Assembly: GCA_026707445.1 (NCBI GenBank)
Contig: JAPOWV010000066.1
Coordinates: 1 to 64,000, forward strand
Reading direction: 5' to 3'
Origin: Gammaproteobacteria bacterium
Lineage (GTDB): Bacteria > Pseudomonadota > Gammaproteobacteria > Steroidobacterales > Foliamicaceae
Length of the DNA: 64,000 nt
Shown here: piece by piece, positions 26,167 to 36,307 of the stretch
Position numbering within the stretch: the first letter of the stretch is position 1
Layout: every line of letters begins with the position of its first letter
Notes under the pieces: generated by a model
What the model was told of the DNA's origin: nothing
Seen by the model: only the letters and a program-made list of their open reading frames with translations
Databases searched by the model: none
Position numbers and translations under genes: made by a program

Positions 26167-28191
26167 ATGCAGGCCGCGCGCCGGGAGCGCGCAAACGCCC
26201 TGCGCGCTCTGGCCATGGACTCCGTGCAGCGCGCCAACTCCGGTCATCCCGGCATGCCCATGGGCATGGCGGACATCGCGGAGTTGCTCTACTCGGATTA
26301 CCTGAAGGTGGCGCCGAGGCAGCCGCACTGGGTGGACCGCGACCGGCTGGTGCTGTCGAACGGGCATGGTTCCATGCTCTTGTACGGCGCCGCGCACCTG
26401 GCCGGGTACGCGCTGGACCTCGACCAGCTCAAGGCCTTCCGGCAGCTGGGCTCGCACACGGCCGGCCACCCGGAACTCAATGTCGAACTCGGCATCGAGA
26501 CCACCACAGGGCCGCTGGGCCAGGGTCTGGCCAACGCAGTGGGCATGGCCCTTGCGGAACGACTGCTGGCGTCCGAATTCAACCGTCCGGAGCATGAAAT
26601 CGTCGACCACAGGACCTGGGTCCTGCTGGGCGACGGCTGCCTGATGGAAGGCATCTCGCACGAAGCCTGTTCGCTGGCGGGCGTGCTGGGTCTGGGCAAG
26701 CTGATCTGCATATACGACGACAACGGCATTTCGATCGACGGGGAGGTCGGCGGGTGGTTCCGCGACGATACGCCCGGCAGGTTCGAGGCCTACGGCTGGC
26801 ACGTCGTTCGCGACGTCGACGGCCATGATCCCGAGGCCCTGCGCGAGGCGCTGGACCAGGCCTGCGCGGACGCGAACCGACCCAGCCTGGTGTGCGCTCG
26901 CACCGTCATCGGTTTCGGGGCGCCCAACAAGCAGGGCACGGCGGATACGCACGGCGCACCGCTGGGGGAGGTCGAGATCGAGGCCGCGCGCAAGGAGCTG
27001 AACTGGCCGCATGCGCCGTTCGAGGTGCCGGAAGAGATTCGCCGTGGCTGGGACATCCGCGATCGCGGAGAGGGGCAGGTCGACGACTGGAACCAAAGGT
27101 TTGCGGCCTATCGCCAGGCGTTTCCGGTTGAGGCCGCGGAGTTCGAGCGGCGCATGGACGGCCGACTGCCGAAAGGCTGGCAGGCGTCGGCCGCACGGGC
27201 GATCGGGAACATTGCGGCGGAGCACAAGACCCAGGCCACGCGCAAGGCGTCGCTGGGGGCACTGGAGGCGTTCGCGCCGATGCTGCCGGAGCTAGTGGGC
27301 GGTTCGGCGGACCTGACCGGGTCGAATTGCACGCGCCATTCCGGGTCCGTGGACATCACGGCCGAAGGCGGCGGCAACTACGTCTATTTCGGCGTTCGCG
27401 AGTTCGCCATGGGCGCCATGATCAACGGCCTGGCGCTGCACGGCGGCTTCATCCCGTACGGCGGCACCTTCCTCACGTTTTCCGATTACCAGCGCAACGC
27501 CATCCGCATGGCCGCGCTGATGCGCCAACCGTGCATATTCGTTTTCACGCACGATTCGATCGGCCTGGGCGAAGACGGTCCCACGCATCAGCCTATCGAA
27601 CACCTGGAATCGCTGCGCATCATCCCCAATATGCGCGTATGGCGGCCGTGCGACGCGCTCGAGACGGCGGTGGCCTGGCGCGCGGCGATCGAGCGCCGTG
27701 ACGGTCCCACCAGCCTGGTGCTTACGCGGCAGGGTCTGCCGGCGCAGAAGCGCAGCGACGAGCAACTGGCCCAGGTGGCTCGCGGCGGCTACGTGCTGCA
27801 CCGGGAAGCGGCCTCCGCGCCCGACGTGCTGCTGATTGCGACCGGCTCGGAAGTGCCGCTGGCGATGGCCGCGGCAGCCGAACTTCAGGGCGAGGGCATA
27901 GCCGCGCGGGTGGTCTCGATGCCCTGCGTGTACGTGTTCATGCAGCAGGATGCCGGCTACCGCGAGTCGGTGCTGCCCGAGGGCGTAAGGGCGCGCGTGG
28001 CGGTCGAGGCCGGCGTTCCCAGGGGCTGGCCGGGCATTACCGGCCCCAATGGGCGCGTGCTGGGAATAAGCCGCTACGGCGCATCGGCGCCCGGCGGCGA
28101 GTTGTTCGAACATTTTGGATTTACCGCGGAAGCGGTGGCGGCATTGGCCCGCGAGTCCGTCGCGGAAGTGCGCGGACTCGCGTCAAGTTGA
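26167..28191 (+). CDS. tkt: Transketolase
   Basis: 674-residue thiamine-diphosphate enzyme that moves C2 units between sugar phosphates in the pentose-phosphate pathway. Motifs: [13 protein letters not shown], the GDGCLMEG...DDNGISIDG thiamine/metal site, [26 protein letters not shown] and the substrate histidines in [17 protein letters not shown] chose the ATG at 26167 because the distance to [10 protein letters not shown] matches known transketolases; a GTG at 26152 would add five residues and overlap the redoxin gene. It heads the tkt-gap-pgk-pyk operon, a common gammaproteobacterial order. Confidence 0.96.
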   Translation: MQAARRERANALRALAMDSVQRANSGHPGMPMGMADIAELLYSDYLKVAPRQPHWVDRDRLVLSNGHGSMLLYGAAHLAGYALDLDQLKAFRQLGSHTAGHPELNVELGIETTTGPLGQGLANAVGMALAERLLASEFNRPEHEIVDHRTWVLLGDGCLMEGISHEACSLAGVLGLGKLICIYDDNGISIDGEVGGWFRDDTPGRFEAYGWHVVRDVDGHDPEALREALDQACADANRPSLVCARTVIGFGAPNKQGTADTHGAPLGEVEIEAARKELNWPHAPFEVPEEIRRGWDIRDRGEGQVDDWNQRFAAYRQAFPVEAAEFERRMDGRLPKGWQASAARAIGNIAAEHKTQATRKASLGALEAFAPMLPELVGGSADLTGSNCTRHSGSVDITAEGGGNYVYFGVREFAMGAMINGLALHGGFIPYGGTFLTFSDYQRNAIRMAALMRQPCIFVFTHDSIGLGEDGPTHQPIEHLESLRIIPNMRVWRPCDALETAVAWRAAIERRDGPTSLVLTRQGLPAQKRSDEQLAQVARGGYVLHREAASAPDVLLIATGSEVPLAMAAAAELQGEGIAARVVSMPCVYVFMQQDAGYRESVLPEGVRARVAVEAGVPRGWPGITGPNGRVLGISRYGASAPGGELFEHFGFTAEAVAALARESVAEVRGLASS

Positions 28192-28201
28192 GGTAGGAGA
28201 C

Positions 28202-29215
28202 GTGGCGGCAAAAATTGCAATCAACGGGTATGGACGAATCGGGCGCTGCATCCTCCGCGCCCTCTACGAAGAAGGCAAGCGCGGCGCGATTCAGGTCGTC
28301 GCTATCAATGACCTGGGCGACACGCATACCAACGCGCACCTGACGCGGTACGACACCGCTCACGGGCGATTCGGCGCCGAAGTCGCGATGGACGGCGATG
28401 ACATGCTGGTGGACGGAGATCGCATCCGCGTGCTGGCGGAACGCGATCCGGCGCAGTTGCCCTGGGCGGAACTGGGCGTGGACGTCGTGCTGGAATGCAC
28501 CGGTCTGTTCCGCACGCGCGACAGGGCGGGCAAGCACCTGAACGCCGGCGCCGGCCGGGTGGTGATTTCCGCTCCCGCGGGCAAGGAGGTGGACGCCACG
28601 GTGGTCTACGGCGTCAACCACCAGGTTTTGCGATCGAACCACACGATCGTTTCCAACGCTTCCTGCACCACCAACTGCCTGGCGCCGATGGCCAAGGTGC
28701 TGCACGCGGCGGTGGGCATCGAACAGGGCATCATGAACACCGTCCACAGCTACACCAACGACCAGGTCCTGACCGACGTTTACCACAAGGACCTGCGCCG
28801 CGCCCGGTCGGCGACCCAGTCGATGATTCCGACCAAGACCGGGGCCGCGGCTGCCGTAGGGTTGGTGCTGCCGGAACTGGACGGCCGGCTGGACGGCTTT
28901 TCGGTACGCGTGCCGACGATCAACGTGTCCCTGGTCGATCTCACGTTCCGCGCCTCGCGGGCGACCTCGGTGGAGGAAATCGACGCCGCCATGAAGGCCG
29001 CCGCCGCCGGCGAGTTGCGCGGCGTGCTGGCCTTCAACGACGAGCCCCTGGTCTCCACCGATTTCAACCACTGCCCCTATTCGTCGGTCTACGACGCCGG
29101 CATGACCAAGGTGCTGGGCGGCGACTTGGTCAAGGTGTGCTCCTGGTACGACAACGAGTGGGGATTCGCCAACCGCATGCTGGACACCACGCTGGCCTTG
29201 CTCGAAGCGCCCTGA
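28202..29215 (+). CDS. gap: Glyceraldehyde-3-phosphate dehydrogenase
   Basis: 337 residues from a GTG start, 10 bp after transketolase. It oxidises glyceraldehyde-3-phosphate with NAD and phosphate. NAD-binding motif INGYGRIGR; the INDLGD aspartate favours NAD; the active site is [12 protein letters not shown] with the catalytic Cys; the partner His lies in [10 protein letters not shown]. The C-terminus has [13 protein letters not shown]. The stop overlaps the pgk ATG (TGATG), so translation is coupled. The ATG-less start is supported because the frame upstream of 28202 belongs to the tkt coding region. Confidence 0.96.
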   Translation: MAAKIAINGYGRIGRCILRALYEEGKRGAIQVVAINDLGDTHTNAHLTRYDTAHGRFGAEVAMDGDDMLVDGDRIRVLAERDPAQLPWAELGVDVVLECTGLFRTRDRAGKHLNAGAGRVVISAPAGKEVDATVVYGVNHQVLRSNHTIVSNASCTTNCLAPMAKVLHAAVGIEQGIMNTVHSYTNDQVLTDVYHKDLRRARSATQSMIPTKTGAAAAVGLVLPELDGRLDGFSVRVPTINVSLVDLTFRASRATSVEEIDAAMKAAAAGELRGVLAFNDEPLVSTDFNHCPYSSVYDAGMTKVLGGDLVKVCSWYDNEWGFANRMLDTTLALLEAP

Positions 29216-30393
29216 TGACTCTACCCGCGCTGAGCTCCGCCGTCGTCACCGGACGGCGGGTCATGATTCGCGCGGACCTGAACGTCCCGATCGAAAACGG
29301 CCGGGTTGCCAATGATCAGCGCATTCATGCCGCGCTGCCGGCGATCCGCCATTGCCTTGACCGCGACGCGGCGGTAATCGTGCTTTCGCACCTTGGGCGT
29401 CCGGCGGAAGGGTCGTTCGACGCCCGGTATTCCCTGGCCCCCGTCGCCGGGGAACTGGGTCGCGCCCTGGGCGTGCCCGTGCCGCTCGAGCGCGATTGGC
29501 TGGACGGCGTGGACGTTGCCGGCGGGCAGGCGGTCCTGTGCGAGAACGTGCGCTTCAATACCGGGGAGAAGGACAACTCCCCGGAACTCGGAAAGCGTAT
29601 GGCCGCTCTTTGCGACCTGTTCGTGATGGATGCCTTCGGCAGCGTCCACAGGGCCCAGGCCAGCGTTCACGCGGTCGCGCGGGCAGCCCCGGAAGCCTGC
29701 GCGGGTCCGCTTCTCGTGGCCGAACTGAAGGCCTTGCAGGCGGCTTTTTCGGATCCTCCCCGGCCGCTGACGGCCATCGCCGGCGGCGCCAAGATCTCCG
29801 GCAAGCTCGGCGTGCTGCAGTCGCTTGCCTCGCAGGCGGACGTGCTGATCCCGGGCGGCGGAATCGCCAATACCCTGCTGGGCGCAACCGGCGTGGAGCT
29901 GGGGGCGTCGCTTGCCGAGCCGGAAATGTTTGCCGAGGCACGGGAGGTGCTGTCCGGCGGCGCCGAGGTGCTGTTGCCGGTGGACGCCGTGCTGGCGCCT
30001 TCGCCGGGCGCGTCCCGACGCGCGCGCATCGCGCCGGTTGAAGATGTAAGGCCGGATGAAATGATCCTGGACATCGGGCCGCGAACGGCGGAGATATACG
30101 CGCAGGCGATTGCCGGCGCCGGCTCCCTCGTCTGGAACGGCCCGCTTGGACTGTTCGAGGTGGAAGCGTTTGCCCGCGGCACCCGCAAGGTGGCGGAAGC
30201 GGTTGCGGCCAGTCCCGCGTACCGCGTTGCCGGGGGAGGCGACACCTTGCGCGCGCTGGACGAGTTCGGACTGGCTTCGGAACTGGATCATCTGTGCACG
30301 GGCGGCGGCGCAATGCTGGCCTGGCTGGAGGGGCGCGAACTGCCGGGCGTATCGGTTCTCGAGAGGGTGAGGAAGCACGACACGCCTGTATGA
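29215..30393 (+). CDS. pgk: Phosphoglycerate kinase
   Basis: 392 residues; makes ATP from 1,3-bisphosphoglycerate. Motifs: RADLNVPIENG, VLSHLGRP, NVRFNTGE, AFGSVHRAQAS, IAGGAKISGKLG, LIPGGGIANTLL, VWNGPLGLFE and the terminal GGDTLRALDEFG / CTGGGAMLAWLEG. The ATG overlaps the gap stop by one base. The more common AGTAH form around AFGSVHRA is slightly divergent. It belongs to the tkt-gap-pgk-pyk operon. Confidence 0.96.
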   Translation: MTLPALSSAVVTGRRVMIRADLNVPIENGRVANDQRIHAALPAIRHCLDRDAAVIVLSHLGRPAEGSFDARYSLAPVAGELGRALGVPVPLERDWLDGVDVAGGQAVLCENVRFNTGEKDNSPELGKRMAALCDLFVMDAFGSVHRAQASVHAVARAAPEACAGPLLVAELKALQAAFSDPPRPLTAIAGGAKISGKLGVLQSLASQADVLIPGGGIANTLLGATGVELGASLAEPEMFAEAREVLSGGAEVLLPVDAVLAPSPGASRRARIAPVEDVRPDEMILDIGPRTAEIYAQAIAGAGSLVWNGPLGLFEVEAFARGTRKVAEAVAASPAYRVAGGGDTLRALDEFGLASELDHLCTGGGAMLAWLEGRELPGVSVLERVRKHDTPV

Positions 30394-30403
30394 TGCAGCG
30401 TTG

Positions 30404-31834
30404 ATGCGGCGCACGAAAATCATAGCGACCCTGGGTCCCGCGACCGACCGGCCCGAGATCCTTCGCGGTGTTCTGGAAAACGGCGCCGACGCCCTGCGGC
30501 TCAATTTTTCGCACGGCGATTGGGATGTCCGCTACCGGCGCATTGCGGAGGTTCGGGAGGCCGCCGCGGAAATGGGCCGTTGCGTGGCCTTGCTGGGAGA
30601 CCTCCAGGGGCCGAAGATCCGCATCGCCGGCTTCGCCAACGGTCCGGTGCGGCTCGAGGACGGCGCCGAGTTCTTTTTCGATCCAGAACTCGATGCCCAC
30701 GCGGGCGACGTTCACGGTGTCGGGCTGAATTTCACCACCCTGGGCGAGGACGTCGCGCCCGGCGACACCCTGTTGCTGGACGACGGGAACGTGGAACTCA
30801 GGGTCGAGGAGACCCGCGGACCCCGGGTGCACTGCAGCGTGGTCCACGGTGGCGTGGTTTCGGATCACAAGGGCGTGAACAAGCGGGGCGGGGGACTGCT
30901 CGCGGTGCCCGCGCTTACCGAAGAAGACCGGCGGGACCTCAAGCTCGCGGCCGAAGCGGAGCTGGACTGGATCGCCGTTTCCTTCGTGCGCGACGGCGCC
31001 GATATCGAGACCGCGCGCCGGCTGATCAGGGAAGCGGGAGGTTCGTCCCACATCGTCGCCAAGATCGAGCGGTCGGAGGCGCTGGACAACCTCGACGAAA
31101 TCCTGGATGCCGCCGACGCGGTGATGGTGGCGCGCGGAGACCTGGGGATAGAGACCGGCTACGAGGGCCTGATCGGCCAGCAGAAGTCGATCATCCGCCG
31201 CGCGCGGCACCGGCACCGTGTCGTGATAACCGCGACGCAGATGATGGAGTCGATGATCGACCGGCCGATGCCCACCCGGGCGGAAGTTTCCGACGTTTCC
31301 AATGCGGTCATGGACGGTACCGACGCCGTGATGCTTTCGGCGGAGAGCGCGGTGGGCGAGTACGCGGCCGAGGCCGTTGCCGCCATGGCCTCCATCTGCG
31401 AGGGCGCCGAAGCCTGGATGCCGGCCCGCATGGAAACCAGCCCGGTCACCGAAGGCGCGTTCGAACGGGTGGACGAGGGCATAGCCAAGGCGGCCATGTA
31501 CGCCGCCAACCACATGGACGTGCGGGCGATCGCGGCGCTGACCGAATCCGGCGCCACGGCGCTGTGGATGTCGCGTATCCGCTCCGATATCCCCATTTTC
31601 GCGTTGACCCGCCATCCCGGCACCCAGCGCCGGGTCACGCTCTACCGCGGAGTGGTCCCGGTGGGCTTTGACGTGACCGAGACACAGCCGAACAAGCTCT
31701 TTCGCGCCATATTCGAGCGGCTGCGGGAAGCGGGCGGGCTTGAGGCGCCCGACCTGGTGATCATCACCAAGGGTGCGATTACCGGCGTCTCCGGCCACAC
31801 CGATTCGATGACCGTACTTCCGATAGAAGATTGA
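30404..31834 (+). CDS. pyk: Pyruvate kinase
   Basis: 476 residues; converts phosphoenolpyruvate to pyruvate with ATP formation. Motifs: RRTKIIATLGPA, LNFSHGD, DLQGPKIRI, the B domain, KIERSEAL, VARGDLGIE, ATQMMESMI and ESAVGEYA. An in-frame TTG sits just before the ATG at 30404; the ATG gives the standard MRRTKIIATLGP start. The usual next gene, fructose-bisphosphate aldolase, is not here; mgtE follows after 8 bp. Confidence 0.96.
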   Translation: MRRTKIIATLGPATDRPEILRGVLENGADALRLNFSHGDWDVRYRRIAEVREAAAEMGRCVALLGDLQGPKIRIAGFANGPVRLEDGAEFFFDPELDAHAGDVHGVGLNFTTLGEDVAPGDTLLLDDGNVELRVEETRGPRVHCSVVHGGVVSDHKGVNKRGGGLLAVPALTEEDRRDLKLAAEAELDWIAVSFVRDGADIETARRLIREAGGSSHIVAKIERSEALDNLDEILDAADAVMVARGDLGIETGYEGLIGQQKSIIRRARHRHRVVITATQMMESMIDRPMPTRAEVSDVSNAVMDGTDAVMLSAESAVGEYAAEAVAAMASICEGAEAWMPARMETSPVTEGAFERVDEGIAKAAMYAANHMDVRAIAALTESGATALWMSRIRSDIPIFALTRHPGTQRRVTLYRGVVPVGFDVTETQPNKLFRAIFERLREAGGLEAPDLVIITKGAITGVSGHTDSMTVLPIED

Positions 31835-31842
31835 TGCCTTAG

Positions 31843-33192
31843 ATGGTTGAGCATGCGCGCGACTCCTCCCAGCGCGAAGCCTTGCGCGCCCTGCTGGCGG
31901 CGGACACCGAACCGCGCCTGCGCCGTCTGGTACACGCGCTAAGTCCGCGCGAAGCCGCAATACTTATCGAGTCGCTGCCCCCGGGGCGGCGCGAACTCGC
32001 CTGGGAACTGGTCGACGAGGAGGACGAGGGTGAGATCCTGGTCGAACTCAACGACGAGGTGCGCGCCCAGATCGTGGAAGGCATGGAGTCCGCCGCGCTG
32101 GTGGATGCCGCCGAGGGGCTGCCGCTGGACGATCTGGCGGACCTGGTCGCCGACCTTCCCGACGACATTACCGAGCGCATCATCCGCTCGCTTGACGAGG
32201 ACGAACGGGAACTCCTGCAATCGGTCCTTGTATTCCCGCCGGATTCGGCCGGCGGCCTCATGGCGCCGGAGGTCGTCTCCGTGCGCCCGGACATGACCCT
32301 GGAAGGAGTGCTCGGCTACCTTCGCTCGCATTCCGAACTTCCCGAGGACCTGTATTGCGTATATGTGGTCGACCGCGGGCGCCGCTACCGGGGCGTATTG
32401 CAGGTGCGCGACCTTCTCGGCGGCGCAGCGGATGCCAGGGTCAGCCAGTTCATGGACACCGAGGCGCGTCCTATCCATTGCAATACCACTGCGTCGGACG
32501 TCATTCAACAGTTCCAGAACATCGACAGTTCAGTGGCCGCGGTCGTGGACGACGACGGCAGGCTGGTGGGACAGATCACCGCCGACGATGTCGTGGACGC
32601 CCTGCAGGAACAGACCGATCACGAAATCCTGGGTTCCGTGGGCCTGGACGAGGAGGACGACATGTTTGCGCCTGTGGCGGTCAGCACCGGCCGCCGCACG
32701 CTTTGGCTGGGACTCAACCTGGTGACCGCCCTCGTTGCGGCGGGCGTCGTGGCCTGGTTCAAGCCGGCGGTGGAGCGCGTGGCGTTGCTGGCGGTCCTGC
32801 TGCCGGTCGTCGCCAGCATGGGCGGCATCGCCGGGAGCCAGACTCTGACGCTCATGGTGCGCGGCCTGTCGCAGGGACGGGTTCGGAATTCCAACGTGCG
32901 CTGGCTGCTGTGGAAGGAGATCGCGGTCGGCCTGCTGAACGGCCTGGGCTGGGCGCTGGTCGTAACGCTGGTTACGCTGGGAGTGTTCAGCAACCTGGAG
33001 GTGGCGCTCATCGCCGGCGCCGCGATCGCCATAAACCTGCTGGCGGCGGCGGCGTCGGGCGTGCTGGTGCCGCTGATCCTGCGGCGCATCAACATCGATC
33101 CGGCGCTGGCGGGCGGTGTAGTGCTGACGACGATTACCGACGTCGTCGGGTTCGCCGCCTTCCTCGGCCTCGCCACCATGCTCCTCCTTTAG
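31843..33192 (+). CDS. mgtE: MgtE-type magnesium transporter
   Basis: 449 residues. The cytosolic N-domain (to about 130) has superhelical acidic repeats (LVDEEDEGEILVEL, ADLVADLPDD). Two CBS domains follow (about 135-255; DVIQQFQNID, RLVGQITADDVVDAL). Five transmembrane helices then form the channel (about 285-449), including the conserved MGGIAGSQTLTL and ALAGGVVLTTITDVVGF segments that line the Mg2+ pore. The N and CBS domains gate the channel by sensing cytosolic Mg2+. Convergent with hpf. Confidence 0.94.
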   Translation: MVEHARDSSQREALRALLAADTEPRLRRLVHALSPREAAILIESLPPGRRELAWELVDEEDEGEILVELNDEVRAQIVEGMESAALVDAAEGLPLDDLADLVADLPDDITERIIRSLDEDERELLQSVLVFPPDSAGGLMAPEVVSVRPDMTLEGVLGYLRSHSELPEDLYCVYVVDRGRRYRGVLQVRDLLGGAADARVSQFMDTEARPIHCNTTASDVIQQFQNIDSSVAAVVDDDGRLVGQITADDVVDALQEQTDHEILGSVGLDEEDDMFAPVAVSTGRRTLWLGLNLVTALVAAGVVAWFKPAVERVALLAVLLPVVASMGGIAGSQTLTLMVRGLSQGRVRNSNVRWLLWKEIAVGLLNGLGWALVVTLVTLGVFSNLEVALIAGAAIAINLLAAAASGVLVPLILRRINIDPALAGGVVLTTITDVVGFAAFLGLATMLLL

Positions 33193-33199
33193 CCCACGG

Positions 33200-33520
33200 T
33201 CAGGTCAGGCCGTGGTGCGGCGCTTCCCGGGCGCGATGATCGGCGAGTTTCTCCTTGTGGCGCCGAACCTGGCGGTCCAGCTTGTCCACCAGTTCATCCA
33301 GGGCCGCCCTGAGATCGTGCCGGACCGCGTCGGCGTACAAACGGCCCTGGCTGAGATGGACGGTTGCTTCGGCCTTGTAGTGCGATTTCTCCGCCGACAA
33401 TACGCAGTGAATCTGCGTGACCCGGCTGAAATGCCGCTTGATGCGTTTGAACTTGTTGCTGGCGTACTTTCTGGTGCGCGGTGTGATCTCCAGATGATGG
33501 CCACTCAAGTTAAGCTGCAT
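33200..33520 (-). CDS. hpf: Ribosome hibernation-promoting factor
   Basis: 106 residues of the short HPF/YfiA group, which binds the 30S decoding region in slow-growing cells and stabilises inactive ribosomes. QLNLSGHHLEITP opens the domain, KFKRIKRHF and ADAVRHDLRAALDELVDKLDRQVRRHKEKLADH close it; the C-terminus is highly basic. I use the ATG at 33520 with GGAGAAACGGC before it. The usual rpoN-hpf-ptsN neighbours are absent. Confidence 0.92.
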   Translation of the reverse strand: MQLNLSGHHLEITPRTRKYASNKFKRIKRHFSRVTQIHCVLSAEKSHYKAEATVHLSQGRLYADAVRHDLRAALDELVDKLDRQVRRHKEKLADHRAREAPHHGLT

Positions 33521-33563
33521 GCCGTTTCTCCATGTACTCGTAGCAGGATGTGTTCCTTCCATT

Positions 33564-33986
33564 ATGCACGCTAGGATCACGGTAGCCGCCGGCGTCATTC
33601 GCCGGAAAGACGGCCGCGTGCTCGTTGCGCGCCGCCCGCGCGGCAAGCACATGGCCGGCGCCTGGGAGTTTCCCGGGGGCAAGGTTCGGGAGGGTGAAAC
33701 GCCGCGCCGGACGCTGGACCGCGAACTTCGCGAGGAACTCGGGATTTCCGTTCGCCGGTCGACCGAACTCATGAATTACGAACAGGAGTACCCGGATCGC
33801 CTGGTCGAACTTCATTTCTTCGCGGTCGAGGACTACGACGGCAGGCCCGGCGGCCGGGAAGGACAGGAACTCTGCTGGGAATTTCCCGAAAACCTCGGCG
33901 GCCTGGGGTTCCTGCCTGCCGATCGCCCGCTGGTCGAATTGCTGATTCAGCAGACCGCGAGCCGGAAGGGAAAATCGGCCCGGTAA
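33564..33986 (+). CDS. mutT: MutT-type Nudix hydrolase (8-oxo-dGTP diphosphatase)
   Basis: 140 residues. It removes oxidised dGTP so that it is not built into DNA. RITVAAGVIRRKDGRVLVARRP is typical MutT N-terminal sequence, and the Nudix box is intact as GGKVREGE followed by RELREELGI. The ATG at 33564 is preferred over an upstream start at 33519, which adds 15 unrelated residues. The 3' end overlaps the convergent zapD gene by 40 bp. MutT next to zapD-coaE is a common gammaproteobacterial arrangement. Confidence 0.9.
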   Translation: MHARITVAAGVIRRKDGRVLVARRPRGKHMAGAWEFPGGKVREGETPRRTLDRELREELGISVRRSTELMNYEQEYPDRLVELHFFAVEDYDGRPGGREGQELCWEFPENLGGLGFLPADRPLVELLIQQTASRKGKSAR

Positions 33987-34741
33987 GGCTCCGACCCATC
34001 CTTTCCGGAAGGCGTCTTGAAGAATCGGACGTGTATCTTGCTGCTGTCGGAAGCGCCGCTGACCTGCGGAAAGCAGGGAGCGTCGACCGGCACCGCCACC
34101 CGAACCATCCACAGTTCATGGCCCCGGGTAACGGAAGCCGTGAACCCTCCGCCGCTGGCCGAGCAATCGCGATACTCGCCGCGCTGTCGCAGCAGCGCCA
34201 GGAACCTGCTGTTTGCGTCCATCAGCGGCTGAAAGGTTTCGGTCCAGCGCTGGATGTCCTCCTGGCGTCGCTCCGGTCCGGAGCTCAGCCACCACTGGTA
34301 CATCGGCAGGTCCACGGCCATTGCCGCATCGGTCACGGAGTCGCGTTGGCGCAACGCGCTGATCAGGGGGTCGAAACGCAGAGTCCTTACCTCGTTGGCC
34401 TTCAGTTGCGCCAACTCGTCGCGGAATTCCTCCAGTTCCGCGAGAGTCGCCTTCAGTCCTTCCTGATGGATGTCCTCACGGGCGCGCAAGATTTCGTAAT
34501 TGCGCTGCAGGTAGTAAATCTGCTGCAGGAGTTGGGCGCGCAAGTCTTCGCGGAAGACCAGATCCAGGGCGCTCAATACGGCATGCGCCGCAAACCGGTT
34601 CCGCTCCCGGCCGCGATTGCCGCGGGCGTTCTTCAGTTGCTGGTCGAGAACCTCCAGGCGCAGAAGCAGCCGGGTGGCGTCGCGCAAGGGGAACTCGTAC
34701 AGGATGCCCGTAGAGGAGTGCGGACCGAAGGAATCGTTCAT
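33947..34741 (-). CDS. zapD: Cell division protein ZapD
   Basis: 264 residues. ZapD bundles FtsZ filaments and stabilises the Z ring. GILYEFPLRDATRLLLRLE near the N-terminus, then RFAAHAVLSALDLV and RNYEILRAREDIHQ, are typical of the family (DUF1342). The C-terminal half is beta-rich (GGGFTASVTRGHELWMVRV). I use the ATG at 34741; a TTG at 34783 would add 14 residues not seen in the family. It follows coaE and is transcribed with the pil block. Confidence 0.92.
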   Translation of the reverse strand: MNDSFGPHSSTGILYEFPLRDATRLLLRLEVLDQQLKNARGNRGRERNRFAAHAVLSALDLVFREDLRAQLLQQIYYLQRNYEILRAREDIHQEGLKATLAELEEFRDELAQLKANEVRTLRFDPLISALRQRDSVTDAAMAVDLPMYQWWLSSGPERRQEDIQRWTETFQPLMDANSRFLALLRQRGEYRDCSASGGGFTASVTRGHELWMVRVAVPVDAPCFPQVSGASDSSKIHVRFFKTPSGKDGSEPYRADFPFRLAVC

Positions 34742-34790
34742 TCGAGGTGCGGCAGCGCCATTGCCGTCAATGTTATCGCGCAAACGCTCT

Positions 34791-35396
34791 TCAGTGTCCC
34801 GCCTGCCCGAGATAGCGGGCGTGGAATTCGTCCACTCTCCCGATCAGCCGGCCACGGGATCCGTCATTGAGTATGACGTCGTCGGCCATGGCGCGGCGCT
34901 GCCGCCGACTTGCCTGCGATGCAAGAATGGCCATGGCCTGACGGCGTGTGACGCCGTCCCGCTCCCGCAGCCGTTCGATCTGCAGTTTCCGCGGCGCGTC
35001 GATGACCAGCACCCGGTCGATTCCGTCGGTGAAGCCGGTTTCCACGAGCAGCGGAACGACCATCACGAGGTAGCTTCCGGCGGTCCTACCGGCGCGCTCC
35101 CAGGCGGCCTTGCGAATTCGTGGGTGCAGAATGGCTTCGAGACGTTTTCGCGCGGCGGGGTCGGAGAAGACCTGATCGCGCAGCCGGGGGCGATCCAGCG
35201 TGCCGTCGCCGCGGATCAGGTCCGTCCCGAAGTGACGGCCGATTTCCGCAAGGGCAGGCATGCCGGCCGCAGTCTGTTCGCGTGAAATGACGTCCGTATC
35301 GACGACCGCCGCTCCCAGCGAAGCCAGGCGGTCCGCAACCAGGCTCTTGCCGCTGGCGATCCCGCCCGTGAGCCCAATGGTGAATCGGGTTGTCAT
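34791..35396 (-). CDS. coaE: Dephospho-CoA kinase
   Basis: 201 residues; last step of coenzyme A synthesis, phosphorylating the 3' hydroxyl of dephospho-CoA. P-loop GLTGGIASGKS, then DTDVISREQ (acid base and lid), HPRIR and VVPLLVETGF. The ATG overlaps the pilD stop by 4 bp (ATGA). It lies between pilD and zapD, as in many gammaproteobacteria. Confidence 0.95.
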   Translation of the reverse strand: MTTRFTIGLTGGIASGKSLVADRLASLGAAVVDTDVISREQTAAGMPALAEIGRHFGTDLIRGDGTLDRPRLRDQVFSDPAARKRLEAILHPRIRKAAWERAGRTAGSYLVMVVPLLVETGFTDGIDRVLVIDAPRKLQIERLRERDGVTRRQAMAILASQASRRQRRAMADDVILNDGSRGRLIGRVDEFHARYLGQAGH

Positions 35397-36244
35397 GGCC
35401 CGGTCCGCCCCGGGGCGCCGGTCAATCCCAGCAGCAGGGCCACGTCCGGCCCCAGGAAGAGTGCGAACACGCCGCCGGCCGCCAGGAACGGGCCAAAGGG
35501 AATAGGCTGGGACAGCGAAGCACGTCCCAGGGCAATCAGGAGAAGTCCGCTCAGTGCGCCGGCGACGGCCGCCGGCACCAACACCAGCGGCAGTCCGTTC
35601 AGTCCAAGCCATGCACCCATTGCGGCGAGCAGTTTACAGTCGCCGAGGCCCAGCCCGTCCCGCTTGCGCAGTATTCGCCAGGCGCGATTGAAGAGCCAGA
35701 GGAACGCGTAGCCCGCGATGGCGCCTGCGATTGCCTGCCCGGGGCCGGGAAAAGGCAACAAGGACGGCGTGCCCGCGCCAATCGATTTCGGCGCCAGGCT
35801 GTACGCGAGTCCGGTCCAGAGAAGGCCGAGCGTCAGGCGGTCCGGCAGCAGGCCGTGCTCGAAGTCGATCAGCGCCAGCGCCACCAGCGCCGCACAGACC
35901 AGGAGCGCCGCCATCGCCTCCAGGGAGGCCCCGAACGCAAACCACGCGGCCAGCGCAAGCAGTGCGCAAAGCAGTTCGCTGAGCGGATAGCGCCAGTGGA
36001 TGCGCTCGCCGCAATGCGCGCAGCGGCCGCCCCGAAGGAGAAAGCCGACCAGCGGAATGTTGCTCCGCCAGCCGATCGGCGTCCGGCATCCGGGACAGAA
36101 TGATCCCGGCTTGTCCAGCGCCAGACCGCGCGGCAGCCGGTAGGTCAGCATGCCGGCGAAACTTCCCAGGGCCAGCCCGGCGAAGACCGCAACGAACGCC
36201 GTCCATGCCGGGGCCGTATGCCCAATCTGAAAATTCCAGTACAA
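35393..36244 (-). CDS. pilD: Prepilin peptidase/N-methyltransferase PilD
   Basis: 283-residue polytopic inner-membrane aspartyl protease. It cleaves the leader after Gly in type IV prepilins (and T2SS pseudopilins) and methylates the new N-terminus. Two CxxC pairs (Cys50/53 and Cys75/78) form the zinc domain. The catalytic aspartates are Asp127 (LIDFEHGLLPD) and Asp202 in the GLGLGDCK motif. Seven to eight hydrophobic segments follow. It is separated from pilC by a gap holding a long perfect inverted repeat (36308-36418). Confidence 0.95.
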   Translation of the reverse strand: MYWNFQIGHTAPAWTAFVAVFAGLALGSFAGMLTYRLPRGLALDKPGSFCPGCRTPIGWRSNIPLVGFLLRGGRCAHCGERIHWRYPLSELLCALLALAAWFAFGASLEAMAALLVCAALVALALIDFEHGLLPDRLTLGLLWTGLAYSLAPKSIGAGTPSLLPFPGPGQAIAGAIAGYAFLWLFNRAWRILRKRDGLGLGDCKLLAAMGAWLGLNGLPLVLVPAAVAGALSGLLLIALGRASLSQPIPFGPFLAAGGVFALFLGPDVALLLGLTGAPGRTGP

Positions 36245-36307
36245 CGTTCCGTTCCGATCTTCCGGCGTTTGCGCGTGCCTCGAATTATCGCTCCAGCGCT
36301 AGCTGAA

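Noticed and set aside
30401..30403. TTG as start of pyruvate kinase
   Set aside because: An ATG follows directly and gives the standard N-terminus.
33191..33212. Hairpin CCACGG/CCGTGG between mgtE and hpf as terminator
   Set aside because: Only a 6-bp stem, overlapping the hpf stop and with no U-run; too weak to call.
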